64,000 bases of DNA from Turbatrix aceti (Eukaryota; Nematoda; Chromadorea; Rhabditida; Panagrolaimidae). The stretch is from the NCBI GenBank assembly GCA_963969345.1, contig OZ017768.1:7650718-7714717 (forward strand), read 5' to 3'. Position numbers and translations under genes: made by a program. The notes beneath the pieces were generated by a model. It was not told the origin of the DNA. It ran no database searches and saw only the letters and a list, made by a program, of their open reading frames with translations. Below are positions 30,178-41,300 of this stretch, in pieces. The number at the start of each line of letters is the position of its first letter. The stretch's first letter is position 1.

Positions 30178-31074
30178 ATGCAAAGTTCAGCTTTGTTTGT
30201 TATCCCAATGGCCGTGTTATTCCTTCTGTCGTCCTCAGTTGTGAGTTTACTTTTTATTGGGCTCTTAAAGTTGGTCGCACTTTTTTATGCCAACTGGTTG
30301 GTGTTTTACAGACAGCTGATCCCTACGACGAGTTTGGCGCTGTTGACAGCCAGCAGCTAAAGGCTTATCGAAGTCTGCTCCGGAGTATGGCACCTGTAAG
30401 TTGGGGGGACTTGGAGTGGCTATTTTTGTTTTGACTCGAAATCCTGGACACAAGCAAGCGTAATTATTTTGTTCTAATTGCCTTGACGTCAATCAGGAAC
30501 AATTCAAAGAAAGTTTGAAATATTTTTCTTGCCAAACAGGAAAGATAACTATTTTCTTTTACGTTTCCAGAAATCCCAGATTTGAAACGTGTCCTGAAAA
30601 TTCTGGAAAATTAATTACATTCGTAGTACGAGCCTATGGTATACTGTATGACCTGCTATAAAAATAAAACTAATTTTTGTAGCAAGTCATTAGCCTTGTA
30701 GGGATAAGGATACGTCCGCATAATTAACTAGCTCCTTATTTGGTATGGCGGGCGATAAGGTCAATTGCACCCCCTTCCCCCTCGTAGTGGCCGGTCACTA
30801 AAAATAGATTTGCATAATCTATGTGTATTCCGGTCATATTGGCATTTAGGTATTCAACTGAACGCCTGAGGGTTCAGACATTTTTTTCTAGCGTGATCCC
30901 CGGCATAGATAATCACCGGTTGCCCCCCACACTAGGTTTAATGATTTCTGATGTCTTGATGACCACATCATTTCTATTTTGTTTCAGCAATTCCGCTTCC
31001 CACTCGTCGGCGAAAACACGCTCCGCAGCATGCGGCCATGGCGCCCACTCCGTCGTTCAGTCCCCGTCTCCTGA
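30178..31074 (+). CDS. 77-residue secreted peptide precursor, three exons
   Basis: Exons 30178-30240, 30312-30395 and 30988-31074 join, each at phase 0, with donors GTGAGT and GTAAGT and acceptors TTTACAG and TTTCAG. Exon 1 is exactly a signal peptide core (MQSSALFVIPMAVLFLLSSS), and cleavage would fall near the exon 1/2 join (VTA-DPYDEF). The rest is TADPYDEFGAVDSQQLKAY, RSLLRSMAPQFRFPLVG and ENTLRSMRPWRPLRRSVPVS. There are no cysteines. RR and several single Arg sites could be cleaved by proprotein convertases, giving a neuropeptide or peptide-hormone-like precursor. I do not recognise a known family. It is too short and too split to appear as a long open frame. Confidence 0.6.
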
Positions 31075-31185
31075 GGCGGTGTTGTTCTCCCTTATCCTTA
31101 CTATGTTAGTGTCGCTGTGTCGACTGACCTGCACATAAACTGGCGTGATTTTTGCTTTTTTTGCCGGCACTTTTTTATTTCAACG

Positions 31186-31867
31186 TTAATCTTCCATGGT
31201 CGGGGGAACATTGGGATCAACTTTGAGGGAAACAACGCCGCGTAGTGTGGAATCGCCTTCTTCGACGTCCTCGTCATCAGTGCCCTTCCCTGTAGGTTTT
31301 GCTGAAGGCACTACCGGAGAAGAAGCTTGAGCTGGGATAGTCTTAGTCTTTTTCACTTTGTGCGATTTCTGAAAGGTAGTTCTTCGGTTGATAAGGAAAA
31401 CAGGTGACTTACGTGTATTTCAAATCCCCTTTGTAGTTGCTGTTCTGGGGGTGGAGCTGATTCTGGTGGTGGAGCTTGATTCTCACCGGCAGCTGGAGCT
31501 GGAGCTGGAGCCGGAGCCGGAGCTGGGGTTGGAGCTGTGGTTCCAGTTGTCTTTTTCGTGGTGGTAGTCTGATTCGTTTGTGTTGTCGTATGGGCAGGAA
31601 CAGTCACCGTTGTTACTGCGGTCTAAAAGTTTTCGTCTTGCTACGTGGTTTCTCTCGTTCAAGCCAAACTCACATTAGTACCCGAGCTAGAAGCTGATGA
31701 TGCTGACTTTTTTTTAGTCTTTTTGCATTTTGTTCGAAAACAGATGAAAACCGAATAGATGGCTGTTGTGATCACGAAGCACACCGCATTCCAAATCATG
31801 GCCGTCAGTAACCGTTCGTCGCGCATCCTTGCTGTTGTCGTCAACGCAGATACAAGTGTGATTGGCA
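31186..31867 (-). CDS. small single-pass membrane protein with Pro/Ala-rich tail
   Basis: Exons (to 31674), 31622-31413 and 31368-31186 join at phase 0. A hydrophobic segment (AMIWNAVCFVITTAIYSVFI) is followed by a Lys-rich stop-transfer (KCKKTKKK), a Ser/Gly linker and a Thr-rich stretch. A tail of alternating Ala-Pro (APTPAPAPAPAPAP), Gln/Glu-rich sequence and an acidic end (TDDEDVEEGDSTLRG) complete it. The first ATG in frame is at 31,867; the frame is open further upstream to a GTG near 31,889, and a 5' exon may be missing. It matches no family I know. It is convergent with the peptide gene on the other strand, 112 bp apart. Confidence 0.55.
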
Positions 31868-32214
31868 TTAGAGTCTGCACTGCACGCACGCGCCTGTCTG
31901 TAATCGCACGCTGTGATCGTTGCCGTCAGAAGTAAATCGCCTAAAGCGGGGGTGATTTGCATGGGGTCGATGGCAATAAACGTTGTGTTGTTTTTTACGG
32001 TGTGACAGTGAATTTGTTAGCGCTGGTCAGAGTTTTTTTGTTTTGAACAACAATGTTGGAGTCCCCCACGTTGAAGATCCTCGTGCTTTGATGATTTATT
32101 ACGTTACTGTACTGTAATATTACTGTAACATGTTTTGACAAAAATTATGTTTTTGCTTTTTACAATTAGTTTGAATTTCTTTCTTTTTGTTACTTCTGTT
32201 ATATTCTGATGCTG

Positions 32215-33206
32215 TTATTCCGGAAGGACATAAGGATTGTCAAAGAATATATCCAACTCATCAGCATACCCTGACACATTGCTAGCAAGCTCTTGATAAA
32301 GCGTGATTCCCAGCGTCAAAATAGAATTAACCAAAGTTGAGTTGTTCTCGATGGTGGTCGTTATCGGATAGTTGAAAACCAGCCAGGTAAGTCCGTACCC
32401 GACATATTCAAGGAAGTTGACGTGAAAGTAATCAAACAGACTTGCAATCGCGGCGTTGGTCGTCTGTTGTTCATCAACAGTCGGAGTTTGGTAACCCATA
32501 AGGTACGGTAGACCCGCGATAAAGTCTACGTACGCCGAGTAATAGGCTCCATCGGAGTAAAAAACATCTGCAGTCGATGGAAACAGAGCAACAGTTTTTG
32601 CTTGGGCTTTTTCGTTGAGGCTGAAGTTTCCGATAGCTCCTTGAACCGTGGTCATGTCAACCACGCTCGCACTGATGTTTAGGTATCTGTAATTGGCGGC
32701 ACCTATAAGACCGTAAACAACTGCAACTCGTAGCTGTAAGGGAACATCTGTGAAGAGTGTTGCAAATCGCTTAAGCACTCGGGTCAGTGTTTTAGAATCT
32801 TCGAACTGAACAATCATTTGGCCAGCCGCATTGGAATTATCATTTCCGTTGCAATCCTCGTTGATGATACCCGGGATGCGAGTGAGATCATCGCTGTACA
32901 GAGAAAGGAGGTTGACAATATCTGACAGGTTGGTAATAGCGCACATCATTACGTTATATTCTGACGATACGAGGTAGATGATTGAGTTGGCCATTGTTAC
33001 GTCAACTGAAAGGAAAGTGAACTTTTAAGGATGGATTCTTAAGGGAACTTTCCAGCAGCCAGGTGCTTCAGGTAGGTGTAGCTCTGGGATGAAAAGTTGC
33101 TAGCCAGGGTGCTTATAATGTTGGTTGAGGTATCACTTGCGGCATTTGCGATGTTGGAACAGAGTAGGAAAATCAGGACTAGGCAACATTTGTGGTATGA
33201 AAACAT
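32215..33206 (-). CDS. secreted protein, paralogue 1 (unknown family; splice problem)
   Basis: Exon 1 starts at 33,206 with a signal peptide (MFSYHKCCLVLIFLLCSNIA) and ends in SYTYLKHLAAG near 33,050; exon 2 runs 33005-32215. The mature protein shares the whole layout of the neighbour at 33,568: CxITNLSDI, a single Cys in NEDCNGN, VQFEDSKTLTRVLKRFATLF, VxLFPSTADVF, FIAGLPYLM and FDNPYVLPE. At the place where the paralogue has its phase-1 donor (ACGA|GTATGT), this gene reads GCTGGAAAGTTCC. The nearest GT gives a stop just after the join. Either a non-canonical donor is used, translation starts at the ATG at 32,994, or the gene is damaged. Confidence 0.6.
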
Positions 33207-33567
33207 TTCCATCATAACACAAATGATGTTCTGGCAGAGGGATACTTCATGAGAGGTTATTTTTATGCACCTGGTGCACATTTGGAACGTTAATCTTGCG
33301 CCCCTGTGTTGTGGTGTTTGGCTCGGCCATTGGAGCTAAATTTTGGTCTGATTTTGATCCCTGATTGCAATCAATATTTTTCAAAGCGATGAACCTAATA
33401 TGCACGTAGCGATTTGGTATGTGGTGAACAACTCACATCAGACCTTGTTTACAGGACAATTGTATGTTCATTAAAAAAACTAATTAGAACCCCAAAACAA
33501 CATCTCTGCATCTGGTGATTTTTTATCGTATCACAAATATCACATCAACAGTTGGAATAAGTACAGC

Positions 33568-34569
33568 TCAGACCGTCGATGAAGCGTTCACCGTGTAAGG
33601 ATCGTTGAAAAAGGCATCGAGCTTGTTGGCTATCGTATTCGCGCCCAACGGCAGGAATTCAGAAACTTCGCCTGCAAGCGACGAAATCGAAGATGCCAGG
33701 CTCGAGTTTCCGCTGACGGTCTCCGTGATAGGGTGCTTCGACACCAGCCAGTTGAAGACGAAGCCGATGTAGTCGAGCAGGTTGGCGTGCAGGTATTCGT
33801 AGAGGCTGGCGATGGCTTGGTTGAGCGCGGTTGCGTCGTCCGCAGTTACGTCTTCGACTTGCAGGAGGTAGGGCAGGCCGTCGATGAAGGCATTGTACGC
33901 AGCGTTATACGTGCCATCTTCGTTGAAAATCTCTGCAGTTGACGGAATGAGCGCAACGATTGCTTCGATGGAGTGAGAATCGTTGTTGAAGGATCGGATG
34001 GAAGACTGCACGGTACTGAGGTCTGTTTCGCTGACAGAGTTGTTACGGTATTGGACATCAGCGACACCGATGAGGACGTATTCAAGGAAAACGCGAAGCA
34101 GAAAAGGCACGTCCCGAAAGAGATTAGCAAATTTGTGGATCACCTGATCCATCGTTGTGGTGTCTTCGAATTCGACAAGAATCAGGCCGAGTGCATTTGT
34201 TGTCGAGTCGCTGTTGCAGTCGCTATTGATGAGTGCCGGGATGCTTGTTGGTGAATTACTGTACTTGATGAAGAGGCTGATAATGTCCGATAAGTTGTTA
34301 ACAGTGCAGAGCAGTTGGCTGAGGCTTACGTCTGGCAGGCGGATGATAGCATCTGCTACCGCTGGATGGACTGAAACGAAAAAAATGAATAGGCTGAAAC
34401 GATAGGTAAAAAACATACTCGTAGCCAAGGCCTCCAGGTAGGCAGTCGTCTGAGCAGTTGTAAGATTGGCTTCCAGGGCATCGACGATAGCCGTCGATTC
34501 CTCGCTGGCAGCACCTTCCGCCTGGTAGACCAGGAAGAAAACCAGAAACAACGCTGATTTTAGAATCAT
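33568..34569 (-). CDS. secreted protein, paralogue 2 (unknown family)
   Basis: Two exons, 34569-34419 and 34370-33568, join in phase (donor GTATGT, acceptor GTTTCAG) to 317 residues. A signal peptide (MILKSALFLVFFLVYQAEGA) is followed by a mostly helical, acidic protein with only two cysteines (LLCTVNNLSDI and NSDCNSD) that may pair. It has several Asn-x-Ser/Thr sites. The neighbour at 32,215 is a tandem duplicate in the same orientation. I do not recognise a family. The regular spacing of hydrophobic residues suggests a helical bundle. Confidence 0.75.
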   Translation of the reverse strand: MILKSALFLVFFLVYQAEGAASEESTAIVDALEANLTTAQTTAYLEALATSMFFTYRFSLFIFFVSVHPAVADAIIRLPDVSLSQLLCTVNNLSDIISLFIKYSNSPTSIPALINSDCNSDSTTNALGLILVEFEDTTTMDQVIHKFANLFRDVPFLLRVFLEYVLIGVADVQYRNNSVSETDLSTVQSSIRSFNNDSHSIEAIVALIPSTAEIFNEDGTYNAAYNAFIDGLPYLLQVEDVTADDATALNQAIASLYEYLHANLLDYIGFVFNWLVSKHPITETVSGNSSLASSISSLAGEVSEFLPLGANTIANKLDAFFNDPYTVNASSTV

Positions 34570-34599
34570 GATGGGGTGAACAAAAACAAACGAGCGACG

Positions 34600-35330
34600 C
34601 TAGTCTGGTGAGTTGTCGAGAATGAAGCGTAGGGCCTTCTACTAGTTTAACCCGTTGATAGGTGTGGATGATGACATTAATCTGAGCGAGCGTGGGGGAT
34701 TACTTACGTTTATGGGATGTATGATTGTTCTGTTGCTCATCTACGATAGCTTCGTTGCGTCTGGGTGGATGATGTGATCCGTCCTTGTTTTTTGTTTTTT
34801 TGGACTATTAAATTAATAGGTTTCTGGCATGTTGCGGGCAACGTTCCGGAGTTCATGTAAAGTTTAAAGGACATTTTGTGGTTTTCAACTTGAGGGTCCG
34901 TCCTTTCCCGCGTCACTTACGAAGTGACAATTTCCGCCGAGAAAGAGGAAATGCGTTTTTCCTGTGTCAAAAATCCTCTTAACGAGGAAACGTAATTTAC
35001 GGCTCCCCTTCCGTTAATCAAGTCCAAATAAACTTTATAAATATGCGTCTCATCAAAGCAAAAAAAAATGCGATAAAAAAAAAAACATGCGGGATGTGTA
35101 AAAGAAAGCAGCTGGGTATAAGTTAAGTGCAGTATGGGTTTGTTTTCGACGGACTAGTTCAATTTTCAGGCGGTTGATATGAAAGGAAGGCAGTTAGTAG
35201 TTTAGCGATAATGTTTTTGTTTTTTTTTTGGGTCCCAAAAGTGCAAAGCTTGTTTGTTAATTAACGCTGACGTGAGTTGTTGTTGTCGGACGGACCCAAG
35301 CTGGGAGGGAACTCAGAGATTATGTAAAAA
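34600..35330. other. intergenic between the secreted protein pair and ajm-1
   Basis: No gene recognised. The sequence is mixed composition with T/A runs around 35,060-35,090 and 35,215-35,235, consistent with the 3' flank of ajm-1. Confidence 0.5.
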
Positions 35331-35334
35331 AACT

Positions 35335-38300
35335 TCAAATATTGGACGGGATGATAGCGGAGTAGACGCGAGCCTTTGAATTGGTAGGGGATCGGATTAG
35401 GGATTGCTGACGCGGTGGTGGAGGAACGTCGTAGCGGGCAGGTGGCGGTGGCTGGCTGCGGTGGCGGTAGAGCCGTTTTTGACGCGACAACGCGGGTGTT
35501 TCGGGGCATTGTTCGATGTCGGCGATGATGGATACCGAGAGGATGAATTTGTCGCTGAAAAACAAACGTGATTTTTTGTAAAATGTTCAATTTATGGTCG
35601 ATTTTAGTGCACAAACATCGAGTTTGAAATTTTAAACTAACTTGTGCTAAAAAATGACGTTTTTAAAAAATGGTGTCTTGTTAAAAAAAATGAACACACT
35701 CATTAGGAATCATTGTGCAAAATGATTCCAAAGAACGCTCAAAATGTATTTTAAGAAACAGTTCAAAATTTCCGTGTCAAAAAAGTTCAAAGATGTCATT
35801 ACATTTCAAAGTTCAGAAACCGCGCTAATTATTTTTTTCGTGCGAAGACCAAACTTACTCAGGATTGTACTTCTGGCAGAGCTTGATCAACGATTTTTCC
35901 TTATTTTGATCAATGAGCGTCTGCACTGGATAGTAGAACAACAACTTGGATCGATCGACTCCGTCGAAGGCATTCCAACCGTACTCCAGGTAATCCTGTG
36001 CCATCGAGCTGTTTTCGAATCGAATGTTAACGCATCCCCGGGAGTAATTCTGGTAGCCATCCCTCGCGACACTCGACATGTGATACTGCGTTTCTGAATC
36101 CTGGCGGACCTTCATGATGACCTCCTTGCACAGCGTGTTCACCCGCGCGAACGAGCAAAGATCTTTGTGTGCGGACCAGGCAAACTGCCGACAGGTCTTG
36201 GTACAGTAGTACGTGTAGCAGTGCTTGCACGACACGTAGAAGCCTCGCGCGGTGCGGAGGGACTCGATTCGGTTGCAGCGACCGCAGCGGACGAAGAGTG
36301 GCTCCCGGTTGAGAAATTCTTCCGCCAGGTGGGGTTCCTGGTTGATCCGGTCCAGTACGTAGGGGTCCTTGGGGAAGATGCCATAAGCGTCGGAGCCGGA
36401 TGGCAGTGTTCCCTTCGCCGGTGGTGCGTAGTAAAGGTCGGTAGCCCCCTCGCTAGGAGGTGTTTTCTCAAAAATGGAGTCCAAAATTTCTTCCATTGTC
36501 ACACGACCACCGTATTTTATTGCTAAATGCCGTTGTTTTTTAACAAAGCTTTTTGTTTTTAAAAAATTTACCTGCACTGTGCTTCGGACTGATAAAGGTG
36601 TCAGCGACCTCGATGACCTTCGAGCTTTTGGACTTTCCCGTATTCCAGTCCCTTGGAATGGTCGATACAGTATACCCGCCGGCAACTTTTCCCCACTTAG
36701 AGTCACGCTTGAATAAAATCTCCTGCGAGTATTCCCTCGTCACTTCCTGGATGCTTGCATCGTTGGTTGCAGTTGCAACCGTGTGAGCGGAACTTGGTTC
36801 CGGTGGAAGGGGTGCGTAATGGAAGGGTGGCAGTGGTGCGCGATCCGTGTTTGTGTTCGTGTTCGTGTACGTGGCTGGGGTCTTGGCGTATTGCTGCAGA
36901 TCCTTCAAAGCGGGTAAGCTCTCCCTTCTCGGTTAACGCGCCCTTCCCTTTGCCCTACCGACACCTTCCATCGCACCTTCTACGCCGCGGCCACAGGACA
37001 CCGGCGAAGAAAAGCGCGAAGAAAGCACGATTCCGCTAAAAAAACAAGCAACAAAGCGAGGAGGCAAGCGATCGGCAGATGATGTTGAAAGCGTGAATCG
37101 TGGCGTTGCAAAGTATGAAAAAACAGCTCTCGACACGAAAAAAAAGTTTCAAACCTTCAAAAACGCGGGAAACGCATTTTCCAGTTGGGACCATCCAACT
37201 TTTCGTTGTGAGAGAATCAACGGGTTGAAACTGCTTTTTTTTCGTGTCAAGACCTTTCTTGCAGTGTGTGTGCCGTGAAAGTGCGTGAATGTGTTGTTAC
37301 GTGCATTTGCAGTTGGTTACCTGTTTTTTTTCTTGTCAATTTTTCGAATCATTTCCGATTGCTAGAGTTCGTAGAAGTAAAGCTATTTATTTTTTTGTTT
37401 GTTTGAATAAGTGAAAAAAATAATATCTTCAAAACACCATAAAAATTTAGCAAGTGATGAAAAAGGAGAGAAACGATGTTGTCGGATATGGTACGATCGA
37501 AATAAAAAAAAATGTATAAAAACAATTGACAGTGAAACGCAGAAGAGAGGGGAGTACAACGGGTCGGGCTGCTGCACGGAAGTTGTTAAAAAAACGTAAA
37601 ATATATATGATAGTAAAAAGATACAGGTGTAACAGGTGGCGTGATACTGATACAAAACGAACGACAACGTGTCAAAAAAAACAGAAACAAATAGTGGGAG
37701 AAGTTGTCCAAAAAAATTATTTTTGTAGGAGTAAGTTGTTGGCAGAATCAGAATCACTACAGTGCGTTGAGAAGTCAGCTCAGCTGGCAGCAGTTGCAGC
37801 AGCGGCAGCGGCTTCTGGCAGGGAAAAAAGGAGGAGGAGGAGGAAGAGAGGAATCGACATGTTACAAGACACAGACCTTGGTATGCTCCTGAGGCTGGCC
37901 TAGTTGGTGCAGGGAAGTGCGTGACCGACGCATGTCCTCGATTTCGTCCTTGTACTTGTCAAACATGCCAGGTGGAAACGTGATGCCACCTACCGGTTGC
38001 TGCTGGGACTGCTGGCGTAGCCCGGATGTATAAGACCACGGCTGCGATGGCGGAAGGTCGTAGCGGGGTGGAGGCGCCGTGTACGATGACTGCTGCTGCT
38101 GGTGCTGGTGGGAGGAAGACGTCGTCGTTGTTGTGGTCTGCTGCTGACGGGTGGCAAAGTCGCGGTACCAGTCGGGGACGTTGAGTTTGTCTACGGATTT
38201 TCGGAATCGTAACTCGTGGTCTGAGATTTCGGCAGCCAGGGCTGACGCGTTGGTGTACTTCTGAAGCTCGTTTTCGGGGGCCAAGGTGCTTTCACGGGTC

Positions 38301-41300
38301 CTGAAACAAAAATCGGGTAAATAAAAAAAAATTAGAAAAACTGTATCTTTTTAAATTTAAATTAAGTTAAAATTCTGAAATACAAACGCGCCAAAAAATT
38401 TCCACTTGAGAGAACCAAAAATTTCATTGTATGAACCTGTACGATTTTAATTTTAGAAAAATGGTAAAGAAATTCGAAAAAAATAGAATTCAAAAATTGC
38501 GTAAAAATTTTGAAAAAAAACCACCAAAAATAGAATTTTAAAAAATTCGGCCCTGAAAATTCCATTCAAGACAACAAAACTTTTGTTTTAGAAATACTTT
38601 GTGAAAATTTTGAATTCAAGAAAACGAGCCAAAAAATTATTGAATTGAAAAAAGTGCGCAAAAAATTTGAAAGTTTGGAAAACGCGCGAAAACATTTTCC
38701 ATTCGAGACCCCGAATACATTCGTTGTGAGAACCCTGTGCGTTGGATAAAAATTGTCCTCACCTTTGATCCATGAGGATATCGGCGGACTTGGACCTCGA
38801 ATGACTCTGCTCCAACTTCGGCGAGTATGGCCTGCGCGTGGTTGTCGTATTGTGTTCCTTCCTGTCGTAATCCAGCACGGATCTCGACCTGCTCGTGACT
38901 TCAACATCCTGGTCCTTCTGAAAACCTTTTCATCAACTTTTCTCTTCACACAATTTTTTTTTAAATTAGTCACAAAAAAAAAGTCTGTGTTACTTTCAGG
39001 ACACGACATCTGATTAACGAAAGACCCCCGCTCCGGGGTGGTCAGGCAGGAAGAGGCCTACAGCTGTTATCGTTATCGTAACTCAAATAAATAAATAAAT
39101 TTTTAGCAGCACTGGTCAGATATGTCAATGCACACGGGCGGTGGTTATGGGTAAAATAAATGTCGGGGGCGAACAAAAAGCGTGCCAAACAGGACAGATA
39201 AACATAGGATCAAGGCTGGAGGAGCAGGAGCAGGAGCAGGACAGGAGGAGTGGAAGTTGTTCAGATCTTACCGAGAACGCTTGGTTGCCATCGGATGTCA
39301 CCCGTGAGCGAGGAACACTGTGCGCGCGATTACGATAATGCGAGAGCTGCTTTTCGGCCTTTTCGTACAGACGTCGGTATTCCTGGACATGCACAAATGG
39401 TTTTGAAGGGAAAATAAAAAGCAATAAAATAAATTTTATAGTTTGAAAATTTTTATAATAAAAAAATGAAATTTGAAAAAAAAAATTGTTCCCAAATCAA
39501 AAAATGTTGAAAATGAAAGAAAATTATTGAAAAATTTTATAAATTTATAAACACAAATTTTTGCATTTTTAAAAAAAATTGAACATAAAATAAAAAAAAG
39601 AAATTTTTTTGTATTCCAAATTGTAAAAAAAAATTCGAAAAAAATTTATGAAAAAAATGCTTCTTTTTTTTCGTTTCGAAACCCACGTTTTTCAAGAAAA
39701 AAGCAAAAGTGATCGGCAATTTGCCAAAAAAGCGTGAATAGGCAAAAAAACGAGACAGTACAAAGGGAAGTGTATAACAGTTGATGTACACAGACCCGTG
39801 CACAGGTGCCATCCCCTCCATGGCCTAGAATCCCAGGCAAACGAACCAACCTTCTCATACGGACTCGGTCCAACTCGGGGGTATTGGGTATCACGGTAGT
39901 CGGTCCTCGACGTGTCGCCAAGACCACCTACGGGTCTGTACGACGACAGGTAATCTGTGGTCTTTGTTGTCGTTGTTGCCGGCGCCCGAGCATTGTCGAG
40001 GTCGTCAATCGAGCGTCGCGTGTAGGGGGCGTCTGAATTTTAGGAATTAAAAAATACTTTTCAAATTGAAAAAAAATTTTTTTTTTGAATTAATGCATTA
40101 AAAAAATTATTAGATAAAAAATTAGCAACCACCACTGGCTGCCGATCACCTAAACAACTCACCACTGCCACGTTCTTGCCTCCTACCACCATCACAGATT
40201 CTGGGTTTTTTTAAAGGGAAATGCAACTTTTTTTTTCCAATTTTTGTACTTTTTCACAGGACACATTATCACCATCACCGTTACCGTAACCGCAACCGTT
40301 ACGGTACAAACAAACGACCAAGCAAGCCACTGATCAAGCAAAAAAAATAATTTTTTTTTCGAAGCAAGTCGAACAATTTCTTATTTCCCTGTTTTTTTTT
40401 CAACGACACTTCCGAATTTTTTGTATTGCTATTATACGAATTATCTATTTCACCGTGCTTCCCGGACTGGACTTGGACAGAGGAGAGGTGTGGACTTGAT
40501 TCACAAGAGGCAGAAGACGGACTGGACTGGACATTGGACGATGCACAGAAAAAAAAATGAAGGAAGGCGAGAGGCGCAACACTGCTGATGATGGACACCG
40601 GACGACACACATAATATTTATTAATCCTTCTTTACTCTTCTTCGTCACAGGATACATCAAAAAATTCAAAAATTCAAAAAAATGCACTTAGCTCGGCAAT
40701 AAAAAATAAGAAAAAAAGCGAATAGATATATAATATATCGGCACTATCATCGAGTGAGTGAGAATATTCACAATTGGCAGTGAAGTATCGTTCAGGGCTT
40801 GCTCAGGCTTTTTTTGTAGATAAATACACAAAAAAGCCCGGTTGTTTTTTTTCACACTTTTTTTCCGCTTGCGTGTTTGTTATCTTGGGGGAGTTTGGCC
40901 AAAAAAAGCAGGTTGAAAAAAAAACGCAACAACAGATCAAGCAAGCAAGCAACATGGAAAAAAGCAGTCAAACGAGCAGAAAAAAACGAAAAACAAAAAC
41001 AACACAAGCTCAGCCGGTGTGAATTATTTAAATAAAGCCCGGCAAAAAGTGAAATCTTGGCACATATCAGGTGAAAAAGCATTTCTAGTAAATATGTAAG
41101 TTGACTAAATTTTGGTCTGTAAAAAAATCCCTGGTGTTTTTTAAAACTTTGGTTGGGTATTTTAAAAAATTCTAAAATATTGGCAGTTTTTTAAATTTTT
41201 TTTCTAGCCTTGACTAAATAATAAAAAAATTGTTAAAATTTAAAATAATTTTTTTTGGCAGTGTTGCTTGTGTTTTTTTTAAACAGTCCAGTACAGTACA

